Of a DNA stretch of 64,000 nucleotides, positions 1-9,117 are shown piece by piece. Source of the DNA: Woeseia oceani (lineage in GTDB: Bacteria; Pseudomonadota; Gammaproteobacteria; Steroidobacterales; Woeseiaceae); the NCBI RefSeq assembly GCF_001677435.1, contig NZ_CP016268.1, forward strand, positions 1-64,000, written 5' to 3'. Within the stretch, counting starts at the first letter, position 1. The number at the start of each line of letters is the position of its first letter. The notes beneath the pieces are model-generated. The model was not told the DNA's origin and made no database searches. It saw only the letters and a program-made list of their open reading frames with translations. A program made the position numbers and the translations under genes.

Positions 1-10
1 TGTACACCAC

Positions 11-19
11 TTATCCACA
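11..19. promoter_or_regulatory. DnaA box (perfect TTATCCACA)
   Basis: The nine bases TTATCCACA match the strongest E. coli DnaA-box consensus exactly. The site lies one base beyond the dnaA stop codon, on the side where dnaN and often oriC sit in gammaproteobacteria. The rest of any box cluster would be left of the window, so origin function is inferred from position and motif only. Confidence 0.7.
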
Positions 20-1366
20 TCATCCTGTCAGAGTTCTTAGCAAATTCAAATAGTCATCGTCCAAGCGCTTTTCCACTTCACGCAAACTCGCTATACGCCG
101 GCAACCGTGCAGCACTGTCGTATGATCGCGACCGCCGAAGGCATCACCAATCTCGGGCAAACTGTGATTGGTAAGTTCCTTCGCCAGCGCCATCGCCATC
201 TGCCGTGGCCTGGCTACTGATCGACTACGTTTTTTCGACAACAAGTCGGCGACCCTGAGTTTGTAATAATCGGCTACCGTCTTTTGGATGTTTTCAATCG
301 AAACCAGTCTTTCTTGCAACGCCAGCAAATCCCGCAAGGCTTCTTTGGCAAACTCAAGATTAATTGGCTGACCGGTAAATTCCGAATTCGCCATGACCCG
401 GCGCAACGCGCCTTCCAGTTCCCGAACATTGGAGCGGATACGCTTGGCGATAAAAAACGCGACTTCCTCCGGCAGCGAAACGCCGGCTGCCTCTGCCTTG
501 CTCATCAGAATTGCGACGGATGTTTCCAGCTCCGGCGGTTCAATCGCGACTGTCAGCCCCCAACCGAACCGGGACTGCAAACGCTCCTCAAGGCCGTGCA
601 CCTCTTTCGGGTACCGATCACAGGTCAAAACAATTTGCTTCTGACCTTCCAGCAAGGCGTTGAAGGTGTGAAAAAACTCCTCCTGAGACCGCTCCTTGCC
701 GGCAAAAAACTGAATATCGTCAATCAACAGCGCATCCAGCGACCGATAGGAGCGTTTGAACGCCGAGATCGTGTTGTGTTGCAGGCCTTTCACCATGTCA
801 CCCACAAACCGCTCCGAATGCACGTAACTCACTCTCGCGCCAGGGTTCTTCGCCAGCATGGCATTACCAATGGCTTGCATCAGGTGGGTCTTGCCGAGGC
901 CAACACCGCCGTAGATAAACAGTGGGTTGTAGCTCTTGCCGGGGTTTTCACCCACCTGGCTCGCGGCTGCCCGTGCAAGCTGATTGCTCTTGCCCTCAAC
1001 GAAACTTGAAAAATTGAACCCGGGATTCAGCGTACTGACCACCGGATCCGGCGCCGGACCCGTAGCATTACCCGCAAAAGAGCGCCCCGGAGCCCGGTTC
1101 GGTTTAACTTCAGGTGGCACCTGCCTTGAGCCGACCTCAATGACCACTACCATCGCATCATCAATTGCTTCGACCAGCTTGTGAATCTGCTCAATGTAAT
1201 GCTGTTTCAGCCAATCCACCACAAACCGGTTTGGCGCCAGCAACCGTAGTGTCTGTTCGCCTTCCACGGCCTGTAGCGGCCTGATCCAGGTATTGAATTG
1301 TTGCTCCGGAAGCTCCGCCTGGAGGTCGCGGACACAGCGATTCCAAAGCGACGAATTGCCCTGCAA
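20..1366 (-). CDS. dnaA: Chromosomal replication initiator protein DnaA
   Basis: DnaA is the AAA+ ATPase that binds DnaA boxes and opens oriC. The protein shows the N-terminal domain I opening ([19 protein letters not shown]), a Walker A motif ([10 protein letters not shown]), Walker B (LLIDDIQFF), and the C-terminal domain IV DnaA-box-binding signature ([15 protein letters not shown]). The open frame extends to 1504, but the extra 46 residues do not resemble DnaA. I prefer the TTG at 1366, which has a GGGGG stretch a few bases upstream and gives 448 residues, the usual size. The TTG at 1378 is an alternative. The gene is divergent from rpmH, the standard arrangement near the origin. Identity is certain; only the start is open. 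Confidence 0.97.
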   Translation of the reverse strand: MQGNSSLWNRCVRDLQAELPEQQFNTWIRPLQAVEGEQTLRLLAPNRFVVDWLKQHYIEQIHKLVEAIDDAMVVVIEVGSRQVPPEVKPNRAPGRSFAGNATGPAPDPVVSTLNPGFNFSSFVEGKSNQLARAAASQVGENPGKSYNPLFIYGGVGLGKTHLMQAIGNAMLAKNPGARVSYVHSERFVGDMVKGLQHNTISAFKRSYRSLDALLIDDIQFFAGKERSQEEFFHTFNALLEGQKQIVLTCDRYPKEVHGLEERLQSRFGWGLTVAIEPPELETSVAILMSKAEAAGVSLPEEVAFFIAKRIRSNVRELEGALRRVMANSEFTGQPINLEFAKEALRDLLALQERLVSIENIQKTVADYYKLRVADLLSKKRSRSVARPRQMAMALAKELTNHSLPEIGDAFGGRDHTTVLHGCRRIASLREVEKRLDDDYLNLLRTLTG

Positions 1367-1497
1367 TTGAGCCCCCAAGGGTATAAACCTGACAGAAAAG
1401 CGCCGATTGGCGAGTGAACGCGCCAGTCTATACCGTCTCAGGGGGGCGCGCCAGCAAGCAGGGGCCGCGAAAAAAGCCGAACTAAAGCAGCCATCTG

Positions 1498-1526
1498 TTG
1501 ACACAAATTAAGGCTCCGCGTACCCT
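1498..1526 (+). promoter_or_regulatory. Probable sigma70 promoter of rpmH
   Basis: A perfect -35 hexamer TTGACA (1498-1503) is followed after 17 bases by TACCCT (1521-1526), a weak -10. The rpmH start at 1583 is about 55 bases downstream. The leader contains a short hairpin with arms CCGGCT (1529-1534) and AGCCGG (1542-1547). The strong -35 and exact spacing support the call; the poor -10 limits it. Confidence 0.5.
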
Positions 1527-1582
1527 TGCCGGCTCTTTTTAAGCCGGGGTTTAACCCTGGTCGATTTACAGGTATCCGGCAC

Positions 1583-1717
1583 ATGAAACGCACGTTCCAG
1601 CCCAGCACCCTAAAACGAGCCCGTACCCACGGCTTCCGCGCTCGTATGGCAACCAAAGCCGGCCGCCTCGTCCTGAAGCGTCGTCGCGCAAAAGGCCGTG
1701 CGCAGCTAACACCGTAA
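1583..1717 (+). CDS. rpmH: 50S ribosomal protein L34
   Basis: L34 is a very small basic protein of the large ribosomal subunit. The 44-residue product begins [20 protein letters not shown] and keeps the family's arginine-rich core ([18 protein letters not shown]). It ends two residues earlier than the 46-residue E. coli protein. The ATG at 1583 is chosen because MKRTFQPS is the invariant L34 N-terminus, although the frame is open further upstream. It is the first gene of the rpmH-rnpA-yidC group and is divergent from dnaA. Confidence 0.97.
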   Translation: MKRTFQPSTLKRARTHGFRARMATKAGRLVLKRRRAKGRAQLTP

Positions 1718-1759
1718 TTACCCGCGAACCGGACAGCGTTACGACGCGCCACTCTGGCC

Positions 1760-2142
1760 GTGACTCTGACGCCGCACCGTTCTCGTTCGGACCTAACCGA
1801 CGCCTTCCCAATAAAGCCGCCTTCAGCCGAGTATTCGCGAAGGCGCTCCGCAGCAGCGACCGATGTTTTACAGTGTTGTACCGATCCAGCGAGGAACCCG
1901 GTGCGCGGCTCGGTATGGCCATCGCGAAAAAAAATTGTCCGAAAGCGGTAGCAAGAAATCGTCTGAAACGCATAATACGCGAATCATTTCGTATGCATCA
2001 GGCGAGTCTGGCGGGCGTCGATATCATCGTGCTCAACAGACCGGGCGCTGAACGCATGACTAACACCGAGCTTTTCACGAGCCTTGCCCGGCATTGGCGG
2101 GCTTGCCAAAACACCGCACAGCGCGGGCAGGAAAACCGCTAA
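1760..2142 (+). CDS. rnpA: Ribonuclease P protein component, with an apparent 1-nt frameshift at the N-terminus
   Basis: RnpA is the protein cofactor of RNase P, which matures tRNA 5' ends. The frame from about 1780 encodes FSFGPNRRLPNKAAFSRVF and later the signature AVARNRLKRIIRESFR, so the identity is firm. That frame has no ATG, GTG or TTG before a GTG at 1873, which would remove the conserved N-terminal third. The GTG at 1760 in the neighbouring frame reads MTLTPHR and would join perfectly to FSFGPNRRL if one T were added at 1780/1781 (128 residues). The alternative is a rare ATT start at 1717 overlapping the rpmH stop. The stop codon abuts the yidC ATG. RnpA is essential, so a sequence error or unusual start is likelier than loss. 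Confidence 0.85.
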
Positions 2143-3858
2143 ATGGAAAATCAAAGACTGCTGATATGGGCTACTTTTGGCCTCATGTTGTGGCTCAGCT
2201 ATGAAGCCTGGATGCAAGACTACGGTCCGCAACCCCAAGCGCCGATCAGCAGCGAAACCATCAATGCTCCGACCGAGACGCCGCTGACAGATGACCTGCC
2301 GCCACTCCCCGCGGGGAGTGGCGATGCGGCCACTGACGGTCCCAGTCTCATGGAGCCGCAGGCCGTGGCCCCCAGTCCGGCAACCACGGCGGCCAGCGTT
2401 CACGTTACTACCGATGTCCTCGATCTGACGATCAGCCTGCGCGGCGCCACGATCACCGAAGCGCATCTGAAAAAATACCCGATCGCCAAAGACCAGCCGA
2501 ACAAGGTCATTGCCCTGTTAAGCACGGAAAACGGTGATACCGGCGCACTGCAAACCGGCCTGCGGGCGGCGGATGGCGCGCCGGAAGCGAACCACCTGAG
2601 CACCTTCAGTAGCAGCCGCGATAACTACGAGCTGTCAGGCGACGTACTCGAAGTTCCGTTCACCTGGACCGACGAAAGCGGTCTGGTGGTCGAGAAGCGC
2701 TTTCGCTTTGCCCGCGGCAGTTATCGCATCGACGTCGTGCAAACCGTGCGTAATGGCACCGCTACCGTCTGGCGGGGCGCAAGCTACGCCCAACTCCAAC
2801 GACGTTCGAAACCCGTCGACCGCTCAATGTTCGACGTCGATTCCTATTCTTTCGACGGCCCCATCATTTACGACGGCGAAAAGTCCACCAAACTGCAACG
2901 CGACGACCTATTGTCCGACGGCGCCTACAGCGTAACCGCCAGCGACGGCTGGGTTGCCGCGATTGAACACCATTTTCTCAGCGCGATAATTCCACCGAAA
3001 GCGGACACCCAGCGATACAACATTGCCATCATCAATGACGTGGTTGTTGCCAGCACCATAGGGCCCGCGCAACGCATAGCGCCCGGTGCGGAAATGGAAT
3101 ACCCGACGACCCTGTTCGTCGGCCCGAAGTTGCAACGCCAGCTGGACCAGATTTCCCCCAAACTCAAACTGACCGTCGACTACGGTTGGCTGACCCTGAT
3201 CTCCGGACCGCTGTTCTGGTTGTTAAGCAAGGTACATACCCTTGTTCAGAACTGGGGCCTGGCAATTATTCTTGTCACCGTTTTGATCAAGCTCGCGTTC
3301 TACAAGCTGACCGAAGCCAGCGGCCGGTCAATGGCGAAGATGCGCAAGATTCAGCCGCGCATGAAAGCGCTGCAGGAACGCTACAAAGACGACCGGCAAG
3401 GCCTGAGCCAGGCCATGATGGACCTGTACAAGCGGGAGAAAGTCAATCCGGCGGCGGGTTGCCTGCCGATTCTGATTCAGATGCCATTCTTCCTCGCGTT
3501 CTATTGGGTACTGCTGGAAAGTGTGGAAATGCGCCAGGCGCCATTCGCTTTGTGGATAACTGACCTTTCCTCACGCGACCCGTATTTCATTCTGCCCATC
3601 ATCATGGGTGTTGCGATGCTGTTCCAGCAACGCCTCAATCCGGCCCCGGCCGATCCGATTCAAGCACGGGTCATGCAGATCATGCCTGTCGTCTTCACCG
3701 GCTTTTTCGCATTCTTCCCGGCAGGCCTGGTTCTTTACTGGGTGACGAATACCTTGTTGTCCATTGCTCAGCAATGGCGTATCAACAAGGTTGTCGAGCA
3801 GGAAGACAAGAAGCGCAGCACCGGCAAAAAAGTCAAAAAGAATAAAGACAGCGACTGA
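2143..3858 (+). CDS. yidC: Membrane protein insertase YidC
   Basis: YidC inserts and folds inner-membrane proteins, with or without SecYEG. The 571-residue protein has an N-terminal membrane anchor (LLIWATFGLMLWLSYEAW), a large periplasmic domain rich in acidic and polar residues (about 30-350), then the conserved insertase core from about 355 with five hydrophobic segments. The core includes the cytoplasmic loop KMRKIQPRMKALQERYKDD and the motif NPAAGCLPILIQMPFF. The tail is highly basic (KKRSTGKKVKKNK), as expected for ribosome contact. The ATG follows the rnpA stop with no gap, implying translational coupling. yidD, normally located between them, is not present. Confidence 0.97.
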   Translation: MENQRLLIWATFGLMLWLSYEAWMQDYGPQPQAPISSETINAPTETPLTDDLPPLPAGSGDAATDGPSLMEPQAVAPSPATTAASVHVTTDVLDLTISLRGATITEAHLKKYPIAKDQPNKVIALLSTENGDTGALQTGLRAADGAPEANHLSTFSSSRDNYELSGDVLEVPFTWTDESGLVVEKRFRFARGSYRIDVVQTVRNGTATVWRGASYAQLQRRSKPVDRSMFDVDSYSFDGPIIYDGEKSTKLQRDDLLSDGAYSVTASDGWVAAIEHHFLSAIIPPKADTQRYNIAIINDVVVASTIGPAQRIAPGAEMEYPTTLFVGPKLQRQLDQISPKLKLTVDYGWLTLISGPLFWLLSKVHTLVQNWGLAIILVTVLIKLAFYKLTEASGRSMAKMRKIQPRMKALQERYKDDRQGLSQAMMDLYKREKVNPAAGCLPILIQMPFFLAFYWVLLESVEMRQAPFALWITDLSSRDPYFILPIIMGVAMLFQQRLNPAPADPIQARVMQIMPVVFTGFFAFFPAGLVLYWVTNTLLSIAQQWRINKVVEQEDKKRSTGKKVKKNKDSD

Positions 3859-3950
3859 CCGCTAACAACGCGACTCAACACTCGATCGCGCCGCCCGTTT
3901 TGCTGTCAGCTCCGGTTTCGCTGCTTGCGGCAGAACGCTGACGAAAAGAC

Positions 3951-3981
3951 GCTGCGGCGGCAAGCTACTTGCCGCCGCAGC
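3951..3981. repeat. Perfect 14-bp inverted repeat (hairpin)
   Basis: The arm GCTGCGGCGGCAAG (3951-3964) and its exact reverse complement (3968-3981) are separated by CTA. The predicted stem is very GC-rich. It lacks a following T-tract, so it could be a rho-assisted terminator, an mRNA stabiliser or a folded RNA. Confidence 0.7.
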
Positions 3982-4075
3982 GCCAAACTCTCACCCCACG
4001 TTGTCTGTGCAAACGGTTACCCTTCGCTTTACCACCCTCAAGTCACCGGCACCGGGTTGAAGAAATCCACCGGTT

Positions 4076-4110
4076 GCGCAATTCGCCTTGAAGTCAGGCC
4101 CGAATTGCGC
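4076..4110. repeat. 10-bp inverted repeat upstream of mnmE
   Basis: GCGCAATTCG (4076-4085) pairs with CGAATTGCGC (4101-4110) across a 15-base loop. It ends about 100 bases before the mnmE start and may lie in its leader. Function is unknown. Confidence 0.5.
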
Positions 4111-4211
4111 GAACAATGCCCGTGCCATAGTTGCCGCGGAATAACTCGCTACTTTGCCACCGCTCCCAATGCGGAAAACCTCTGCAGGAAACGCGTTCTC
4201 CCAACAAGACC

Positions 4212-5567
4212 ATGAACAGAGAAGAACCGCACTACATTGCAGACACCATTGTTGCCGCGGCCACCCCGCCCGGCCGCGGCGGTGTTGCTATCGTTCGCTT
4301 GTCCGGGCCCGATGCCGGCGCAATCGCCAGCCACATGTTGAACCGTCCGCTAAAGGCTCGACAAGCGGTGCTCAATACGTTCAGCGATGCAAACGGCGAG
4401 ACCATTGATCACGGCGTCGCGCTGTGGTTTCCGGCACCGGCATCATTCACCGGTGAAGATGTCCTTGAATTGCACGGTCATGGCGGCCCGTTGCCTGTTG
4501 CAGCCCTGATAAAAGCGGCCACCGAGTTAGGTGCCCGCCGTGCCGAAGCCGGTGAATTCTCCCGCCGCGCATTCATGAACGGCAAACTGGACCTTGCCCA
4601 GGCCGAAGCCATCGCCGACCTGATCGACAGTGGCACCCAGCAAGCCGCGCGTGCGGCATTGCGAACCTTGAGTGGCGAGTTCTCAAACGCCGTCCACCAT
4701 TTGCTTGAACAACTAATCCAGCTTCGCCTGCACGTCGAAGCCGCTATCGACTTCCCTGAAGAAGAAATCGATTTCCTTTCGGACCGGCAATTGCTGGCCC
4801 GGGTGGACACCGTTGCTGCTGCAATGCACGTGCTGGGCGAGCGTGCGCGTGCCGGCCGGGTTCTGCGTGATGGCTTGCAGGTGGTCATTGTGGGCGAGCC
4901 GAATGCCGGCAAATCGAGTCTCCTGAATCTCTTGTCCGGCCAGGATGCTGCCATCGTCACCGAAATCGCCGGCACCACCAGGGACATACTTCGCGAGCGT
5001 ATCGATATTGACGGCTTGCTGGTTGAGCTCATCGACACTGCCGGATTGCGCGACAATCCCGACAGGATTGAAGCGGAGGGCATACGCCGCGCCCTTGAGG
5101 CCACGCAAACCGCCGATGCCGTGCTCTGGGTTATTGATTCGGCAAAGTACAGCAACTCGGAACCTGAACTGCCCGCCGAAATTCCAGCGGGAATCCCGCT
5201 ATTGAAAGTTCGCAATAAAATCGATCTCAGCGGCGAAACGGCCGGTATACAGAACACCATGGCAATTGGTATATCCGCACAAACCGGCATCGGCGTTGCT
5301 GCCTTACGCGATGAGCTGAAGCGCGTTGCCGGGCTTGGCGATATCGGCGAGGGCAGTTTCACCGCTCGCCAACGACACCTCGATGCAATCGCACTCGCAC
5401 AAAAGCATTTTGCGCAAGGCGTCAGCGCATTGCGTAACGATGCGGCTGGCGAATTGTTTGCGGAAGAACTGCGCCTCGCTCAGGACGCGCTTGGCAGCGT
5501 CACCGGCCGATTCACGAGTGATGATTTGCTCGGCAGGATCTTTTCGGAATTCTGCATCGGCAAGTAG
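4212..5567 (+). CDS. mnmE: tRNA uridine-5-carboxymethylaminomethyl modification GTPase MnmE
   Basis: MnmE works with MnmG to modify uridine 34 of certain tRNAs (cmnm5U). The protein opens with the formyl-tetrahydrofolate-binding domain (DTIVAAATPPGRGGVAIVR), then an alpha-helical region into which a G domain is inserted. Visible G motifs are GEPNAGKSS (G1), TTRD (G2), DTAGLRD (G3) and NKID (G4). It ends FCIGK, the C-x-G-K tail carrying the catalytic cysteine. The start at 4212 gives 451 residues, the normal length; the upstream extension of the frame is not MnmE-like. Its partner gene mnmG is 3.5 kb downstream rather than adjacent. Confidence 0.97.
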   Translation: MNREEPHYIADTIVAAATPPGRGGVAIVRLSGPDAGAIASHMLNRPLKARQAVLNTFSDANGETIDHGVALWFPAPASFTGEDVLELHGHGGPLPVAALIKAATELGARRAEAGEFSRRAFMNGKLDLAQAEAIADLIDSGTQQAARAALRTLSGEFSNAVHHLLEQLIQLRLHVEAAIDFPEEEIDFLSDRQLLARVDTVAAAMHVLGERARAGRVLRDGLQVVIVGEPNAGKSSLLNLLSGQDAAIVTEIAGTTRDILRERIDIDGLLVELIDTAGLRDNPDRIEAEGIRRALEATQTADAVLWVIDSAKYSNSEPELPAEIPAGIPLLKVRNKIDLSGETAGIQNTMAIGISAQTGIGVAALRDELKRVAGLGDIGEGSFTARQRHLDAIALAQKHFAQGVSALRNDAAGELFAEELRLAQDALGSVTGRFTSDDLLGRIFSEFCIGK

Positions 5568-5597
5568 CTCACCGCAGCGCGACCGGGAGACCCACGT

Positions 5598-6776
5598 CTA
5601 ACCGAGTAAGCCCTCGCGCCGATAAAGGCGCGCACAAAGCCACGCCGTTGCCGCACCGAGTGCCAGCGTCGCGCTGGCAGACACCGCAACGTGTAACAGG
5701 TTGACCGGTTCGTTGCGTATCAGGCTGTTTAGCAACAAGTGCTGACTGAGGCTGGGGATAAGCATCAACTCAACACTTGGCCGAACCTGCAGAATACTCA
5801 CAATCAGTATGGGTAGCGTCGGCGCAAGCAAGACGGCACTCAACCAGGTCTGTGCTTCCTTGTAGCTGCGGGTGAACGACGCAACCAGGGTCATCAGAGC
5901 AGCACCGAGCAAGGCAAACGGTACCAGCAAGAAAAACGCGGTCATTACCACAAGGGGACCGAAGTTCGGGGTCATGCCCAGTTGTTCAAGGGGCACGAAA
6001 CGCAATGTCACGTAAAACGAAACAAGGCTCAGACACAGCGACATGGCCATAAACAAACAAGCCGCAAGAATCTTGCCGATGATCAACTCGTCACGTGATA
6101 CCGGCAGGCACAACAACGGTTCCAGGGAGCCGCGCTCGCGTTCTCCCGCTGTCGCATCAATAGCGAGATTCATTCCGCCGGTTAACAGCGCAAAGATAAA
6201 AAAGTAACTCAACATGCCGAGCAATATGGCCGAACGGCCGCTCGGCGTGGATACGTCAACAACATCAATATTCAGCGGCCGCATCAGCATCGGATTCACC
6301 CCGCGCAGGGACAGACGCAAGCCGGCGAGCTCTCTGCCGTAACCGGCTAATGCCCGGGTTGCGCGCCGCGCTTCGCGTTCCGCACTGGTATTTGCCTGGT
6401 CCGATATCACTTCGATCAAGGCGGGCACCGCATCGGCCAGTTGCTGACCGAACTCCTCCGGAATAAGCACCACTACATCGTACTCGCCATCTTTGACCGC
6501 CTGCAGAGCGGCCTCCCGGTCTGCAGGTCCGTCGACGACATTGATGTTTTCACTTTCCAGATACCGCAACAGGTTTGGTGCGTACTCCTGCCCGATGACC
6601 GGTAACAACAGCGCTTCCGTCTCGTTGCTGAGTGACTGATTGAGCGAAAGATTGATCACGAAGGCAAACAGAATGGGTCCAAACAACGGGCCCATCAGCA
6701 AGGCTGACAAAAGGGTTCGTCGATCCCGGAAGTTATCCATGACCTCTTTATTAAACACGACACGAAGTGTGCGCAT
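5598..6776 (-). CDS. ABC transporter permease, ABC-2/NatB type
   Basis: This 392-residue membrane protein begins MRTLRVVFNKEVMDNFRDRR, a typical ABC-2 opening in which a cytoplasmic amphipathic stretch precedes the first membrane helix. A soluble extracytoplasmic domain (about 45-185) follows, then five or six hydrophobic segments. The motif AGERERGSLEPLLCLPVSR is characteristic of the NatB branch of ABC-2 permeases. Its ATG overlaps the stop codon of the upstream ATPase gene (ATGA at 6776-6778), so the two are surely made together. The substrate cannot be read from sequence; NatAB-like systems export ions or small molecules. It converges with mnmE across 30 bases. Confidence 0.85.
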   Translation of the reverse strand: MRTLRVVFNKEVMDNFRDRRTLLSALLMGPLFGPILFAFVINLSLNQSLSNETEALLLPVIGQEYAPNLLRYLESENINVVDGPADREAALQAVKDGEYDVVVLIPEEFGQQLADAVPALIEVISDQANTSAEREARRATRALAGYGRELAGLRLSLRGVNPMLMRPLNIDVVDVSTPSGRSAILLGMLSYFFIFALLTGGMNLAIDATAGERERGSLEPLLCLPVSRDELIIGKILAACLFMAMSLCLSLVSFYVTLRFVPLEQLGMTPNFGPLVVMTAFFLLVPFALLGAALMTLVASFTRSYKEAQTWLSAVLLAPTLPILIVSILQVRPSVELMLIPSLSQHLLLNSLIRNEPVNLLHVAVSASATLALGAATAWLCARLYRREGLLG

Positions 6777-7504
6777 CAGCGTTCGTCCTTACTCGAAATT
6801 GCGCTGACGAACGCATCTTCCAGATCATCGCAGCCGGTTGCGTTCCGAATGCCGTCCGGGCTGTCGTGCAAGGCTACTTTGCCACCCGCGATGATGACGA
6901 TCTCATCGCACAGTGCAGCAACTTCCTGCATGACATGACTGGAGAAAAGTACGCAGCGCCCCGCGTTCTTCAACGTGCGTACCAGGTCCCGCAAGGAACG
7001 CGTTGCCATCACATCCAGACCGTTACTTGGTTCGTCGAGGACTACGTTTTGCGGACCGTGCACCAACGCCCGTGCGAGTGCGACTTTGGTTTGCTGTCCC
7101 TGGGAAAAACCGCGGGTCCGGCGGTCGGCAAAATCGCGCAGATCGAGTTCATCAATCAGGCTTTCAATTCGTTCTTCAATACTGTCTTCGGCCACGCCAT
7201 AAAGTCGCGCGTAATAGCGAATGTTTTCGCGCGCCGTGAGGTGCGGGTACAGCCCCGAGCCATGTGGCAATGTGCCGATCGCGGCCCGTGCTTTGAGGCT
7301 GTCGTCAACGACATCGATGCCATCAATCGTGGCACTGCCACTGTCCGGCTTGAGCACCGTGTAGAGGATGCGCAGCGTGGTTGATTTGCCGGCCCCGTTC
7401 GGCCCAAGCAGCCCGGTGATCCGGCCGTCGCCCGCGGCGAAGCTGACGCCATCAACCGCTTGCACGGCGCCAAAAGACTTACGCAGGTCGTTGACTTCAA
7501 TCAT
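6776..7504 (-). CDS. ABC transporter ATP-binding protein (NatA-like)
   Basis: This 242-residue nucleotide-binding subunit powers the neighbouring permease. It shows Walker A (GPNGAGKST), the ABC signature (FSQGQQTKVALARALVHGP), Walker B with the catalytic glutamate (NVVLDEPSNGLDVMA) and an H-loop (FSSHVMQE). The signature reads SQGQQ, as in NatA-type exporters, rather than SGGQ. Its start overlaps the stop of the upstream hydrolase gene (ATGA at 7501-7504), and its stop overlaps the permease start, so the three genes form one tightly coupled operon transcribed leftward. Confidence 0.9.
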   Translation of the reverse strand: MIEVNDLRKSFGAVQAVDGVSFAAGDGRITGLLGPNGAGKSTTLRILYTVLKPDSGSATIDGIDVVDDSLKARAAIGTLPHGSGLYPHLTARENIRYYARLYGVAEDSIEERIESLIDELDLRDFADRRTRGFSQGQQTKVALARALVHGPQNVVLDEPSNGLDVMATRSLRDLVRTLKNAGRCVLFSSHVMQEVAALCDEIVIIAGGKVALHDSPDGIRNATGCDDLEDAFVSAISSKDER

Positions 7505-8991
7505 GGCGCGGGCCCGGAAAAATCAAGAAAAAACGGCATCGCAAACAATTGTTTGTCGAGGCACGTTGCGTCGAGGTCCTGCACTGATGCCGTATCGACG
7601 AATGTCGCAACCAGCTCCGGCACACAGCCCCGCGCTGCCAGACCGTGGCCCTGGTTGCGACCAATAAGGTGCCGGGCATTGCGCAGTTCGACAGCCGCCA
7701 GTTCCGCGTAAGCCGGCGGCGTTATCGGGTCGGCTTCCCCGGATAGCAGCAACACCGGCAGGTCCGTGGACAATGGTTGTTTAAACCCGTCATCAATCAC
7801 GCCCGACGGCCAGATCGAACAGGCAATGCGCATGCTGTCGAGCAACACGGGACCGATGTAGGTTTGCCCCAGCGCCGCGCGCTCCTCCGCAGCAACTTTC
7901 GCAAAAGGAATATCTTCCGTGCAGACAACCGCATTGTGCATGCCGATACTGAGTGACTCCGAGAGCGCGCCGGTATTCTGCAAATACTGTCCGGCAAGCG
8001 GCGCAAGATTGCCGTTAGCCGCTTCGTGTATTAACAAGGGCATTAATGCAATCGTACTCGGGTGATAGCTGAGCAAGCGCAGCGCGCCGGCAAATTCGTC
8101 CGGGCCAAAATCGATACTGTCGCGTCGACCGGTAAGCGGGTCGTTCAAGGCAACGGTCGCCGGCCTGGCACTCAGGCGCGCCTTGAGTTCGGCAAACTCG
8201 TTATCCAGTTGTGGAAAACGTTCGTGGCAGGCGCTGTCTTCGCGGCAGCGGTTGAGTACCGAGTCGAGCGCCCGTTGTGCTTCATTCGCGATGGCCGGGC
8301 CTAACGCGAGCTGCGGCGGCACAACGCCATCGAGAATCACGCTGCGCACGGACTCCGGATAACGTCGGGCGTAATGTTGCGCGACCCTGGTACCGTAGGA
8401 AATTCCGTACACATTGAACTGCGCGTAGCCGAGCGACTCGCGCAGCGCTTCAAGGTCCTGTACAGCGATGCTGGTAGTGAAGTAGCGCGGATCGTGTTCC
8501 AGCGATTCGAGGCATTCGCGGGTGGCGTCCAGCGTTTGCGTGTCACCGATCGTCGCGGTGGTCAGTTGTTCGACCACCTCGCAGTCCAGTGCAGATGACT
8601 GCCCGGTCCCGCGCTGGTCGAGCAGCACGATGTCGCGGGTTCTGCGGACATCTTCAAAGGCTGTCGCAATCGCCGCATAAAACTCCGTCGAGGCCTGACC
8701 GGGGCCGCCGGCAATCGGTACAAACGGGTCAGCTTCGGGCTCGAGGCTCAGGGCTGGCACAACGGCCACGTTCAGATCGATCAGCGGTGAGCCGTCATCC
8801 GCCGGGTTCAGGGGGCGCAGAAGGATGCCGCAGCGCGCCTTGATGCGCGGAAAACCAGGCCCTGCGCTGATACGACAGTCCTGCAAATCAATGCTGTCCG
8901 CGGGTGCCGCTGGCAACAGGCCCGGTAACAGGCAGAAGGCGGCAAGCAGTGCTGTTCTCAATAAACGGGCCTCGGTCAACAAGCCGCTCAT
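7501..8991 (-). CDS. Exported alpha/beta hydrolase, proline iminopeptidase/TAP-like
   Basis: The protein has a signal peptide (hydrophobic [17 protein letters not shown], cleavage near PAAPA) and an alpha/beta-hydrolase fold. The oxyanion stretch is IAGGPGQAS, the nucleophile elbow GISYG, the acid region [12 protein letters not shown] and the catalytic histidine region GRNQGHG. The layout, with a C-terminal TAP-like lid, fits periplasmic amino- or tripeptidyl peptidases. I choose the ATG at 8991 (496 residues) over the TTG at 9018; a TTG about ten codons further in, with GAGG upstream, is also possible. It is the first gene of a three-gene operon with an ABC exporter, so the peptidase and transporter may act on the same substrate. 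Specificity is unknown. Confidence 0.8.
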   Translation of the reverse strand: MSGLLTEARLLRTALLAAFCLLPGLLPAAPADSIDLQDCRISAGPGFPRIKARCGILLRPLNPADDGSPLIDLNVAVVPALSLEPEADPFVPIAGGPGQASTEFYAAIATAFEDVRRTRDIVLLDQRGTGQSSALDCEVVEQLTTATIGDTQTLDATRECLESLEHDPRYFTTSIAVQDLEALRESLGYAQFNVYGISYGTRVAQHYARRYPESVRSVILDGVVPPQLALGPAIANEAQRALDSVLNRCREDSACHERFPQLDNEFAELKARLSARPATVALNDPLTGRRDSIDFGPDEFAGALRLLSYHPSTIALMPLLIHEAANGNLAPLAGQYLQNTGALSESLSIGMHNAVVCTEDIPFAKVAAEERAALGQTYIGPVLLDSMRIACSIWPSGVIDDGFKQPLSTDLPVLLLSGEADPITPPAYAELAAVELRNARHLIGRNQGHGLAARGCVPELVATFVDTASVQDLDATCLDKQLFAMPFFLDFSGPAP

Positions 8992-9117
8992 CTTCCGTTT
9001 TGCGGCCGGCGGAGTCAAAAGGAGTCGCTCAGGCTGGCCACTTTCACGGGCTTTTCTGGCAAGTGGCGGGGGGGGCGATTAGAATCCGCCCTCCCGGAGC
9101 TTGCCAGTCGAGTCCCA

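Larger units (their letters stand above)
3859..4211. other. Gene-free gap between yidC and mnmE with two hairpins
   Basis: About 350 bases separate yidC from mnmE. A 96-codon frame here (3925-4215) resembles no family I know and I do not call it. The gap holds a perfect 14-bp hairpin at 3951-3981 and a 10-bp inverted repeat at 4076-4110, described separately. Neither is followed by a T-run. Confidence 0.5.

Noticed and set aside
284-1009. 241-codon plus-strand frame opposite dnaA
   Set aside because: Antisense shadow of a firm dnaA gene, with no recognisable domain.
3551-3559. TGTGGATAA, a second perfect DnaA-box sequence
   Set aside because: It lies inside yidC, encoding part of ALWITD. 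A single box in a coding region at this distance from dnaA is most likely chance.
3925-4215. 96-codon frame between yidC and mnmE
   Set aside because: Resembles no family, including YidD, and contains the strong hairpin; likely non-coding.
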